Shown here: piece after piece, positions 36,501 through 47,569 of the stretch
Position numbering within the stretch: position 1 is the stretch's first letter
Layout: each line of letters begins with the position of its first letter
Source: Stenocarpella maydis
Lineage: Eukaryota; Ascomycota; Sordariomycetes; Diaporthales; Diaporthaceae
NCBI GenBank assembly: GCA_002270565.1
Contig: NQMI01000083.1
Coordinates: forward strand, 62,001 to 126,000
Length of the DNA: 64,000 nucleotides
Direction: 5' to 3'
Made by a program: the position numbers and the translations under genes
Notes under the pieces: generated by a model
Seen by the model: only the letters and a program-made list of their open reading frames with translations
What the model was told of the DNA's origin: nothing
Database searches by the model: none

Positions 36501-38900
36501 TAGTATTATTAAAGTAGGCCTTTAGTCTGTTAGCATTATATAGTAAGAATAGGAATGGAGTTGAGGTATTTATGATATAGTAGGTTGTCTCTTTAAGTTA
36601 ATTCCTTAGCTTAATTATCCTAATAAAAGTAATTATATTTGCTGGTCTAAACTTAATTCTTGCTATATCCTTCTTCTAATTAATCATTATACTAGGGTTC
36701 TCTTATATATATACTAGTGCTTAGGGCTTCCCTACTATTAAAAGTTTAGCTACCCCAGTATCTTAGAGTTCCCCTTAATATATTATATTATATGGGTTAT
36801 ATAGTATAAAGCTTTCTATAGTAGTTGTCCTTAAAGCTAAGTAGATATCTTCACCTATTGTGTGGTGATTGAATGCTGTATTAATAAGGTGCTATTAGGG
36901 TGTATCTTTATCCTCTGAGCCCTATGAATCCTATAGTTAGTCTTCTATATAGTTGAGATCTGGGTCCTCCCCCTTATAGTTAAATATGAATAACTGAAAT
37001 TCGCCCTTTTTCTAAGGAGATTCCTAATTAAGGTTATTACACACTTATAAGTATTAGCCTCATGCATTACTCCGCTCCTTTTCAAAATAGTTAGTAGACC
37101 AGCACCCTTCCTTCTTATATATAAAGCACTTCTTTAGTTCGCTTATTATATAAGGTGGTTTAAATAGTTATCATAATGGGTATAGTTGTTTCCCTAATTG
37201 TATAAGGGGTTGTTATGGAAACTGGCCCTTATTAGGCTATAGATAATTATATGAAGAGCTTATTTAGGGGTGATTATATAAAGGCTTTTAGCGGTTATTA
37301 AAGTTTAATATATACCTTTTATTTATAAAGTTAATTTTTACCTTATCTTAGGTAATAAATTATTAGGTTGAGTTTCTCTCTATAGCAACTTGGATTGCTA
37401 CTTAAAGGTTTATAAATAGGGCTTCATATGTTGGTTTCTAGTTCATTAGGGCATATTCAAGCTCTAGCACTATATAATATACTCAGGAAACTATTATATG
37501 GAGTGCAATCTCTCCTTAATATCCCTCTCCTAGGGCCCATTGTGCGAGTTAGAGTTTATTAAGAAGTACCTCTAGTACTTCTAGGAGTATTTTCTCTAGA
37601 TTCTCCCTTTTAACTTATATAAAGGATATAGTTATTTAATCTGCCCAGTACTAGCTATAATTAGTATTTATATTAAAGTATATTCCATTAGATTATATAT
37701 TTCCTTCTATATCTTATTTAGGCCTATATAGTAGAAATAGAAGTCCTCTATATAATCTAAGAGTATATCTAGGAAGACTATATATTATTAATCCTCTTGG
37801 ATTTATAATCTTCCATAGTACTCTATAAAGATTCATACTTTATTATATAATAAGTTATATAGCCTCCCTATATAGTTATATTCCTTCCTCTATCCCTTAT
37901 AGAAGTTAGCTATAGCTTAGGGGTTAATTAGCCCGTTATAGACTATTTAGGTTAGAGGTAGGTTATATAAAGCACCATCCATATAGACGGATTGTGTCAT
38001 AAGTATGGTGTCTAGCTGCTGTGGGAAATTGCCTACCTCTTGTATATATCTCACACCAGGAAGTATCTATCATATGGGATAGGTTTCTGCTATCTATACT
38101 CATATAGTTTGGGGGGCTTTATATGAATGGGATTATTGCTATTGTTTATACGGCTTAATAGTTGCTTATATGGGTTGTATTAATTGCTATCTAGCTAGTA
38201 ATATTGTGGCTCATACGGGGCTAGGTGGGGTTTATTGAGTTTGCTATAGCTACCCATAGCTTGCCTTTCTAGCCTTAATAAGTTATATGATTCTTGCTAA
38301 ATAAGATCCTCCTAGTATTTATATTCCCTCTTTGCTAATCAGGCAAAGTAGCTCTTTCTTGAATATATAAGGGACCTAATTAAATTAATGGGTAGTCCAC
38401 CCTTTAAAGTCTTTAACTAGGGAGTCTAGAAGTAGATTCCTGTGTAATTATAGTTGGATGTCCTCTATTAGGACTTATGTGAAGTATATAATAAGGTATA
38501 TCTCTAAGGGTGGTTCTTCTAGGTTGATCTTATCCTTATCCCAGAATTATGGGTCTATCTATTATTACTACTTTAAGATTAGTATTATACTCTCTTCAGC
38601 CATTTCTTTATATATAACTATAGGAGGTAGTCTTTCTATATCCTAGCTAGAAGTTCTGGAAATATTCTCTTTAGGGTTATTTAATATAGCTAATATCTTA
38701 ATAGTTTCTATATTAGTTCATATGAGTTAAGGTGTTTTATTATATAGTTATATATACTCCCTCTATCTTACTTATATAGATTACCTCTTATACTATCTCC
38801 TGATCCTTATTTAATAGTAATAGGTATAATTCATATAAGATAGATAGAGATTGTCTTCTAGGTAACCTCCTTTCTTATGCTGCACTACAGCTTGGTTGAG
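33600..38900 (-). pseudogene. Copia gag-pol remnant
   Basis: Read on minus. The nucleocapsid zinc knuckle is at about 37140-37081 (KKCFIYKKEGCWSTNYFEKE, with Tyr for the second Cys). Integrase is expected at about 35.5-36.9 kb but is too altered to describe. RT runs from about 35200: KPFKQSNALKINALTNKDIF, RISQRLILALGLILIQSYRY and KLLYSLAEAGLHQYKTYHTH, with the active site GIQINNTFFF, where the catalytic Asp pair is Asn-Asn at 34584-34579. RNase H at about 34150-33630 has YIFIDRSFTNNKDLSLQLGF, NIIHQSLIKYKR and then QWINGKDNLAKYL. The order integrase before RT is what defines copia. Non-functional. Confidence 0.75.
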
Positions 38901-39045
38901 GAGATCCCTAGGCTTTTAGTATAAGTATATGACTCTGGCTGTTCTGCTTCCTGATCCTTATTCGGTAGTATAGCTAGGGAGTTATATAGGGGCTTATCTC
39001 TTCACTCTTGCTAATCTGTGATTGCGCTAAGTAATTACTGATTAG

Positions 39046-39250
39046 TATTAAATGGCCTTTACTATATAGCTGTTAATATATACATATAGTGGTTGTTGAA
39101 CTGGTTCTGTTATTTGATGATCTATCTAGGTTCTGAAATGAGGGAGGGGAAGCATATGGTAGGGGCTTAAGGCCTCCGTGCGGTACCTAGGTGGCTGACT
39201 AAGCCACCTCATCCCCATACTGATGTGCGATCCTAAGTGCTATTCCAACA
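39046..39250 (-). repeat. 5' LTR of the copia element
   Basis: 205 bp, the same length as the left copy. Its inner edge begins TATTAAATGGCC (RIP-altered TGTTGAATGGCC) and its outer edge ends TTCCAACA at 39250, next to gypsy integrase sequence. Confidence 0.8.
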
Positions 39251-42200
39251 TATAGTACTCTAGTTAAGGGTTCTTATAAGAGAGGTAACTTAATAATAAA
39301 GTCTAGACTAATGGATAACCATGTAATTGTAGGTACTAGTAGGGGCTTTAATAGTCTATATGGTGTATATCTGGAGGCCTTATTTTTATTATATGAGTTA
39401 CATTTACTAATAATATTTCTAACTTTTTCTCTAAGGTTAGGCATCTAATAGTTCTATTGAATTCTTTTAGTAGTTGCTATAATTCCCTAGTAGCTATATG
39501 CTAGTACTTTATATATTCCTTAGATTAACTTGCTTTATTCCTTTAGATCTATAGGAGTCGTTTACGTTTAGAAGTTAAGTATAATTATAGTATTCGGCTT
39601 TTAGTTGAGGATAAAGCTTTTATTTTCCTAAGTTTTAAATACCATTTATTCTATAGGTAAATCTTTATTCTAATGGTTAGGTCTCCTATTAAGTATATCT
39701 GCTCTAGCATTCTTAACTCTATTTATATAGATAATTTTAATATTAAAGTCTAATAAGAATTGTATATATTTAATTTATTATTTATTAAGAGTCTTAGTTA
39801 TTATAAAGGTTATAAGATTCTTATAACCTATATAAAGCTTCGTTCATGTTTTAGCTCTAATAAGGTAGTATTATTACTCTTAAAATGTATATACTATTAC
39901 TATAAATTCCTTATCTAGTGTATTATACTTAGTCTCTAGTTTGCTAAAATTTTTACTAAAGTTTGTAATAATGTGTATTTTACCTTAGTCATCTTTTCAG
40001 GTAAGTTCTCTGCCTATAGTATTATCTAAAGTATCTATATAGATTTTGAATTCTTTTTTAGGATTTGCTTCTTCTAGTATAGGGTCTTTTATAACTTTAT
40101 CCTTAAGTATTTAGAAAGGTTATTATTCTATTTCTATTTATCTAAATATAAGATCTTTCTTTATAAGGTTTATAAGGGGTTTTATAATATTGCTATATTA
40201 TATAATAAACTATTTATAGAAGTTAATATATCCAAGGAATGCTTTAATATCCTTAATATTGGTTAGTATGAGCTAGTTTTAATTACTTTAATTCTACCTT
40301 CTTATATCTTAATCTTTCTTAGTTTAATTATATATTTAAGGTAGTTAACTTTCTAAGAGTGCTATTTATATTTCTCTAGTTTTATAAGAAGGTTTATATC
40401 TTAAAGCTTTTATAGAACTTTTTGATATATGTTTTATAATCTTTAAAGTTTTTTAAGAAGATAAGAATATTATTAAGGTAGGTAGTAATAAAGATGCTTA
40501 GGTGTTTATATAGGGTGTAGTTAATTATTTCTTAAAATAAAGCTAGTATATTAGTTAATTTAAAAGGTATAATTATTATCTTATAGTATCTATAGTACAT
40601 TTAGGATGCTTTTTTTCATTCTTCTTCTTTTTTAATTTAAATAAGGCTATATTCATACTTTAGGTTAAGTGCTGTAAATTATTTTGCTCCTCTAAGTTAA
40701 TCCCTAAATTCTTTAATAAGAGGAAAGGGGTATTAGTTTTTTATTATAATATTATTAAGTTGCTAATATAATTAATATATAGTTATAGTTTGCTATTCTT
40801 CTTTAGTGTAAAGAGGATTGGGTATCCTACTAATAATTACCAAGGTTTAATGAATTTTTTCTTGAGGTTTTCGTTAAGGTACTCCTTAAGTGCATTAAGT
40901 TATTCCTTATTGGGTTTATAGATGGGTTTGAATTATGGTGTAGTTCCTGGTTTTAAGGGTATCTTGTGATCCCATTATATATATTATAGTAACAGTACAT
41001 TAAGCTATTTATATTTATCTCTATTCTTTCTTCTTTTAAGTAAAGGAGGTATTACTATATTTATTGGTAGTGTATAGTATATTAACTGGTTGTTTGGGGT
41101 TTCCAAGGGTTAGTCTGTAGCAGATTATTGTTTTGCTTTTAGGAGTAATAATCTTTTAATTAACTTTAGCCTTTCTGTAAGATACTTAAGGGGTTTAATT
41201 CTTCTCTATTCTTTTTAAGCTAGGTCTCCTGCCTACTTGTAGAAATATCTATAGGTCCATTTAAGTGCATTATTTATTCACTATTCTTAGTAATATAACT
41301 TCTTCCTATACTATTAATTATAACCTTTTTTTATGGAATAGCATTATTTTGAAAGATCTGTCTAGTAGTCTAATTAATTTAGGGATTTATAGTAAATAGC
41401 TATAGAAGTTCTAAAATTAATTTATAATATACTATATTTATAATATCTGAAGTTATAAAAGTGGTATATTCTTAGATTAAGATAAGTAGATAATTAATCT
41501 TTGTATTAATTATTCTATTTTATTTTTATACTCTATTTTTATACGTTTTATAGTACTAATTCTATGGGGGTCTTTCTTCTAATATTATAAAGTTTAATAT
41601 TTATTAATAATACTTAGTAATATAAAATTGCCCTAACTACTATTATTTAATAGTATACTATATATTCTTTTATTAATTCCCACTTTTAAAATAATATATC
41701 TATAATGCTTTTAAAAGTTATATATAGGGATTAGTAGTTTATAATTAATTATTATCCCTTTATGAGTAATTAATATCTTTTCCTTATTCTCTTTATTTAT
41801 ATACCAAGTATTATTACTACTAGTTATATTATTATTTTATTTCTTTATACTAGAGTAAGAGCTTCTTATTTAGATGGATAGGGCATTTAGTTAACTTATA
41901 TACTTATATTCTATTCTGTTCTTATAGGTATTTAAGTGGTAGATATTTATTAAGTTTAATAATTATATAGGCCTTAGTCTTATTATAGCTAGTAATCTTC
42001 TAATACCTAAGTTTAAAGTACTTATATGTCTTTATAATAGGTCTTAAGTAGAACTTTCCAGGGAAGAAGGATTTACTAGCTTTTTCCTAACAGTAAATGT
42101 AATAAGCATGCTGGATATATAAGATCTAGGAGATCTTAGCATACTTGGGGTATTATGGCTAGAGACAGACCTTATCTCTAGTTTCTCTAATAGGAGGCTG

Positions 42201-43779
42201 GTATAGTTCTTTTATAGCCTGTACTAGAGGTATTCTTATAATAGTAATTCCGGTTATACTAGTATTAGGTGCAATAGGTTAGCACTTTCTTAGGTGCTTC
42301 TTAGGATTCTTATTAGGGTTTTTATGTTATTAGCATCCTATATAGGGTCTTTATTATTTTCTTAGGCATTATTTATAGTACTTAAGTAGTTCAAGTTACT
42401 ATTATTCATTATTATATTATATAATAGTCCTTATCTTCCTATTGCTAACTATCTTTCCTTTTAAGATTGTTTAAGGAACTACCTAAAGGCTTCTTTCTCT
42501 AAAAGGTATAATAAATACTAGTTATTAAAGGAAGAGGTTTAATTAAAGGTTCTATACTTAGGACTAATATTTACTACTTTCTTAGGAATAGTTGATAGGT
42601 TATCTAGATCCTTAGGTTTATTCTTATTAAGGTAGATTAAATATTTTATATAGAGGTTAGATTAATAAATATAAGGTATCTTGCCTTCTAGGTATATTAG
42701 GTATTTCGCATTAAGTAAATAGCTATATTATTCAGTCTATTTCTAGTATATAGTTATATTAATCTATTATTATTCTTTTAAGATGGGTCTTTATAGTTGT
42801 TTTTTAGGTTAGTAGTATTCCTTAAAGAAGTATTCTAGCCTTTTATGATTATAGTACTTCTAGCTATTATTAGGGTGCTATTATATTATATTAAGTTCCA
42901 TAGGTCTTAAATAGGTGCTATAGGTGGTTCTTTATTATTATTACTAGTTGTTATTAAAGTTGCCCTTATAGTAGTACTTCTTTCTATTATTAGGTTAGTA
43001 TTAGGGCTTCTATTAGTTTCCGGGATTCTTATACTATTATTCTTATTATTATTTATTATTATTATTTAAATAGGTAATTATTAATACATATAACTATAGT
43101 AATATATTCTATGAGTTCCTTAGGCCTATCTGCTTTAAAGAGCTTATTCTCTATATTCTCTTTAAGCTTTTTATAGAACTAGCTTATAAGTACTTTATTA
43201 TTCCAATCAATATAGGTAGTAAGTTGCTTAAAGTAAGTAATATATTTAGAAGCTAAGCCTTATTATTTAAATTATATAAGCTAATATTTAATAATTTATT
43301 TCTTATTTAGGTTATTAAAAGTATCTTTTAAGGCTTATTTAAAGTTATTATATTTCCTAAAGATAGCTTTAGTATTATTATTCTAGTTCTTCTTATTATT
43401 CTCTAAGTAATCTCTAGGAGTGTATTTAAACTAAGTAAGAGTGTTTTCCTTAAGCTAGTATTTAGTAAAGATGATCTTATTATAATTAGTTCTAAACTAA
43501 AGTTTATAGTATTTAAAGTAAGTATAGTACTAAGTAAGGATTCCCTAGAGGATTTCCTTTTCTCCCTTATAGGGGCTGGGCTTATTTATTTTATAAGCCT
43601 TGGCTTGCTGAATTATATGGAGATGATTAATTTCCTATTAGAGGGCTCTGATTTATAGGGCTATCTTTTGGGTACTTATGCCCTAGGTCTGTTTATTATT
43701 AGAGGAGGTAGTTAATATTATACTTTTATATTATTTAGTTAGTTATATATATAGCTATTCTAAGTAAGAGTTATTAAAA
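39251..43779 (-). pseudogene. Minus-strand gypsy gag-pol remnant, split by the copia insertion
   Basis: The same family as the plus-strand gypsy element. On minus: gag-like region in about 43.7-41.5 kb (too decayed for domains), RT active site reading TYLNNILIF with Asn-Asn at 40474-40469 in place of Asp-Asp, RNase H EFKIYIDTLDNTIGRELT at about 40065-40012, then the integrase Cys region ISKCNSYNKNKAS at about 39400. The sequence TTATTAAGTTACCTCTCTTA, just inside the border, matches the plus copy at about 27263. The integrase core and chromodomain are missing on this side, beyond the copia element. Confidence 0.7.
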
Positions 43780-44260
43780 TATTATAATTATATTAAACCT
43801 TTATAGGGTTTAATAGGTAATCTATAGGGTTTTTATTAATAGAGTAATATACAGGTAATACTTAATTAAGTTATAATATATAAAGATATTGTTTATAAAG
43901 AGGGTATAATTAGAAGCTGTAAGGCTATCTAGTTAGTAGGATTGAATACTTAGATTAATAACTAAAGAGTCTGTTTTATAAAAGCTATCTATTAAGGTAA
44001 TGATTATATTTTATATATATATTCTAACTCTTTAATAGCTATATTAGATAACTTATATGTAACATATTTATCCTTTAGTGGATGTATTTAGATAACTTAT
44101 ATCTAATATCTTCATCCCGGTGGGTGGGTCCTTAACCCTAACCCTGTGTATCTGCTGATTCCTTGTGTTAGTACTTGTGGGGCAATGTTGTGGTCCTTGA
44201 TTCTGCTTTCCTTAGTCCTGCGGATGGGTCCCTAGGGTGCCATTGTGTTGGTTCATAACA
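43780..44260 (-). repeat. Minus-strand gypsy 5' LTR (family A)
   Basis: On minus it runs from TGTTATGAACCAAC (44260) to a RIP-altered ...AATA end at 43780, 481 bp. It adjoins gag-pol and so is a 5' LTR. It shares its 3' half with the other family-A LTRs but has its own U3 (ACAATGGCACCCTAGGGACC is shared only with the copy at 21652). It is less mutated in U3 than in U5. Confidence 0.65.
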
Positions 44261-44404
44261 TTAGGGATATGATAGGTCTTAGAGGCTTACCTAATAGATA
44301 TGCTATTTTTAATTGTAATAATAGTATTATGAACTTCTACTTTTAAGGACTACTTTATAATTGTTTAATTAATATATATATGTAAAGTTTGATAAGAAGA
44401 AATC
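44261..44404. other. Short AT-rich spacer between LTRs
   Basis: About 145 bp of RIP-like sequence between the gypsy LTR and the inverted family-B LTR. No feature is seen. Confidence 0.4.
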
Positions 44405-44996
44405 TGATGAATTTGTGCTATAGAATAGCATTCAGTTCAGCGTGTGTTTCGGCAGGGTCGCAGTGTGGTGCTCTGAGGCGAATTGGGACGATTGACAATG
44501 GTCTGGACAACTTTGTATTGAATTAAGTTGGGCTTCTGTAAGCCCTCCTTATATACCCTCCGACGTCGTCTCACCCCTGGGCACGCTGCGGTCGGCTCTG
44601 GTGCAAATTTGCAAATGCCGGAAAATTCGCCCTTCCAACACACCATCTTTGGTTCCAAGCAGCCAGCCAACCATAGCCCTAGCAATGCCCAAATTAAGTA
44701 CATACAAACTTCAGAAATCAGGCTATCCAATGCACTAAGTCATATACTTTTTGGGTAAGAAATAAGGGTAATGCAGAGGTCTGAATTAAGGTGCAAATGC
44801 AGGCCAAAATAATCGACTCACGGCCACCAAACTCATCTTGCGTCACGCACGCACTGGGCGTACTTAGCGAAAATCGCCTGACTCGCAAGTCTAGGGTAAC
44901 TCCTTGCTAGGAAGTCTAGGGTAACTCCTTACAACGAAGTCTAGGGTAACTCCTTGCACGGAGTACCAACGCCCTGCTGAGCGGTTCCGTTTAACA
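44405..44996 (-). repeat. Family-B LTR (592 bp), minus orientation
   Basis: An inverted, nearly identical copy of 23882-24473 with the same length, the three AAGGAGTTACCCTAGACT tandem units and the TATATAAGGAGGGC box. Reading along minus, the flanks are TTTCT before TTGTTAAACGG and ATTTCT after CATCAG, so TTTC/TTTCT may be a target duplication of a solo LTR. It marks the right border of the AT-rich island. Confidence 0.7.
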
Positions 44997-45893
44997 AGAA
45001 AAAAACCCCTTATTAAGATATTTAAGTTTTCCTAGAGGGTGGGTATAGACGCGTTTATTCAGCGGAGCGGGACGTGTATCGAGCATGCGAAGCGTGCGAG
45101 ATATGCGGCCCGCGTAGCGTTCTTACCCAGCGTAATCACCCGAAAGTTATCTGAGTCTGGATTGGTCTGTTCAGAATCCTCGAGTCTGGATTGGTTAATA
45201 ACGATGTACCTCTGAAAGTATTTAGCCGAGAGGAAATTGTTAAGAAGACATGTCGTTGAAAATCGTGGTCCGTTGTTAAAGAGGAAGGCGCGGGCCGGAA
45301 GGGGGCGTGGGCCGGAAGGGGGCGTGGTGAGGCGCTGCAGGCTCAGCGCCGCAGGCAGGGGGTCCTAGGGGGTTCCCCCCTAGAAACAACAAGAGGACGC
45401 CTTCAGAACAGACTAAATCTATTATCAAGTTGCTTTAAAACAGTTAATTTATATCATTTAGCGGTTTCTANGCGAGTTGACGATTGGCGAGTTGACGATT
45501 GCTTCGGGCTGGCAATAGAATGTAGATACTAGGGCTGACAATTGAGCCAGCGGCCCCAAGGTCTATTTTATGTGTATGTGGTTGTGGGGCGGCCGGAAGG
45601 GGGGCCCGGCCGGAAGCTGGGGCGACGATGTTATGTGGAAAATTGTCCCGTCCAGTTACGATCTTTATGTCCCCGTTGCCAATGTTCGGTGATGCCGTCA
45701 TCGGAGCGTTGCATTGCGGGAAGTTTCCCTATCTCCGGAATCCTCCTCGGCCAAGTCCCCGGCTTGCTAACACCTGAGAAAATGGACTGGCAAGGTACGC
45801 AAAACCAAGTCATCAGTTTGTGGAATTTACCACAAATGATTTGTGAAGGCCATTTTCGCACCATACCGCACTGCTAGTAAGCCCAACATAACC
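44997..45893. other. Repeat- and hairpin-containing spacer, promoter of FAH gene
   Basis: GC returns to normal at once. There is a repeated unit GCGTGGGCCGGAAGGGGG (two copies, about 45295-45335, with further GGCCGGAAG copies near 45590-45620), a perfect hairpin CTAGGGGG-TT-CCCCCTAG at 45365-45383, a single N at 45471 followed by a tandem duplication of GCGAGTTGACGATTG, and a run of GCGAAGCG/GCGTAGCG-like motifs near 45060-45120. No gene is supported. The last 350 bp should hold the promoter of the hydrolase gene at 45894. Confidence 0.45.
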
Positions 45894-46841
45894 ATGGCCG
45901 TTGCGTGGGAACGACTGATACGTTTCGTGGCCGAAGATGGCCGCACACTGCGTGGCGAGCCGATCCTCCCCAGCGCGGACTTGACCTGGGCACCACGACA
46001 GAGGCGACAAAACTCCAAGCCAAGGTCATCAAGGGCGAGGACATCTACGACACGACCGGCCAGACCATTGTCACGGACGAAATCTTCACAGTCAAGAGCC
46101 TCCTTGGCCCGCTGTCCCAGGCCGACGTGCCCATCCTCCGGTGCGTGGGCCTCAACTATGCCAAGCACATCCGCGAGGCCGGCAGGAAGCCGCCGCCTTT
46201 TCCATTCATCTTTTTTAAACCAAACACCTGCGTGCTGGACCACGGCGCCGACGTCGTGATCCCCAGGATCGCGCAGGACGACCAGGCCGACTACGAGGGG
46301 GAGCTGTGCTTTGTGCTAGGCAGGACGCGAAGGACGTGCCCAGGGAGGACGCATTGTCTTATGTTGCAGCCTACACCTGCGGCAACGACGTCTCCTCCCG
46401 CAAGCTGCAGCGCGACCCCGCGTTTGCAGGTGTGATACCCCAGTGGGGGTTTTCAAAAGGCTTCGATACTTTTGCCCCGCTAGGCCCGTGTCTCGTCAGA
46501 TCTGATCTTGTCGGGGATCCTACGAAGCTTGACCTGTCTACGGCTGTGAACGGACAGCTGAGGCAGAAGGAGTCTGTTGGGGACCTTCTCTTCGACTGTG
46601 CCTACTTGGTATCGTATTTATCAAGCGGGACTACTTTACAGAAGGGCTCTGTGATAATGACAGGCACGCCTGGAGGTGAGTCAAGGAACACTCCGTCATG
46701 AGTGGCTGTCAGTTTCTAATCACTTTTTCCACAGGTGTCGGGATGGGAATGAGTCCGCCTCAATGGCTGAAACCTGGTGATCAGGTCGACGTAAATGTCT
46801 CCAAAATTGGTACACTGCGAAATGGGGTACGATACGCATGA
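45894..46841 (+). pseudogene. FAH-family hydrolase (fumarylpyruvate hydrolase-like), two frameshifts
   Basis: ATG 45894 begins MAVAWERLIRFVAEDGRTLR, the classic start of fungal fumarylacetoacetate-hydrolase-family proteins. At about 45984 the frame shifts by one missing base (ADL then LGTTTEATKLQAKVIKG). At about 46322 a second base is missing, where GGCAGGACGCG would be in frame as GGCAGGGACGCG; the text continues DAKDVPREDALSYVAAYTCG. A 59 bp intron (46676-46734) joins GTPGG to VGMGMSPPQWLKPGDQV, and the protein ends GTLRNGVRYA at TGA 46839-46841. Conserved features are present: GLNYAKH, FFKPNTC, YEGELCFVLG, GNDVSSR and TGTPGG. In a gentisate pathway this family splits fumarylpyruvate to fumarate and pyruvate. 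Apart from the two indels the gene is well preserved, so sequencing error is a real alternative to pseudogenisation. Confidence 0.8.
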
Positions 46842-47569
46842 GTTCCGCGAAGCATGAGCATGCCCCCGAGTTCTTCGGCAGAATCCATTTATATCTATTG
46901 AGAAAGCACGATGTCAATTTACAACAGTCCAATATTTTGACGTGTTTCACTGGCGATATGAACCCTTGTGATCCATGGACGGGGCTAGAATATAACAACA
47001 TTGCCTTGAGCCTAGATTCTAACAGTGAACAGTAGGCGTGCGTGACGGCAGTATGGCTCTTATATACTGCTATGAAGGTCCAACCTCTAGGTTGGATATT
47101 CTGGTCTTTTGGCTCAATTGGCTATTGGGTCAACTGGCTGACGGTCTATAGTTGCTAGCACTACTATAGAACCTGACAGTGGGACGATTAACGAGATTTA
47201 TTTCACGAACATCTCCATGCCCCGCCCTAATCTTCCCATCGGTCATGTTTCTGATGTGAAATCATTCCACTCGCCTTAGGGGAGAAGGATATTTGGGCGG
47301 TATCTTGATCGGGGAGTTAGGGAAATCACTTGACCCCCAGCGCTTGAGACTAACCAGGTGCTGCCAGACTATTAGCACCGAGCCCATCCAGGGACTGCAA
47401 ATTCCGGCCTTTGGCCGATCTACATGAAATGATTCCATAAGACTCTTATTCTTCGGTACTCTGACCTTGCGTCACAAGTGTCTGTATCACTCGATATTCC
47501 AAGTAATTATTAAATCAACTCGCGGTGAAATCCTCGTGTCGTGGATCTCCTAGTTACGATCATGTCATA
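46842..47569. other. Intergenic between hydrolase and hydroxylase remnants
   Basis: About 730 bp without a supported gene. The stretch 47080-47150 has short TTGG-rich near-repeats. It probably holds the promoter of the hydroxylase pseudogene. Confidence 0.5.

Larger units (their letters stand above)
31473..39250 (-). mobile_element. Ty1/copia element, minus strand, RIP-inactivated
   Basis: Two 205 bp direct LTRs (31473-31677 and 39046-39250) with termini TGTTGAATGG...TTCCAACA enclose a minus-strand gag-pol. The right LTR is the 5' one. The element sits inside the integrase region of a minus-strand gypsy copy: sequence at 39251 onward continues exactly the gypsy integrase stretch that is intact at about 27250-27310 of the plus-strand copy. 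A polypurine-like tract (AAAAGAAAAGATCCCCAG on minus) adjoins the left LTR. Between the end of pol and that LTR there is an extra 1.5-1.9 kb carrying an antisense Cys-rich ORF. Stops throughout, mostly RIP-type, make it inactive. Confidence 0.8.

Noticed and set aside
21652..44260. One giant minus-strand gypsy element from 21652 to 44260 with all else nested in it
   Set aside because: Attractive because a polypurine tract and 3' LTR lie at the left and a 5' LTR at the right, but the two U3 regions differ and the 5 bp flanks (GTGGG and TTAGG) do not match.
20818..45000. Starship-type giant element with a tyrosine-recombinase captain
   Set aside because: No DUF3435-like gene could be read at either border, and the content is explained by LTR elements.
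20600..45400. CRISPR array, phage or bacterial mobile element
   Set aside because: Introns, RIP, LTRs with TG...CA ends and a chromodomain all show eukaryotic fungal DNA. No spaced direct-repeat array is present.
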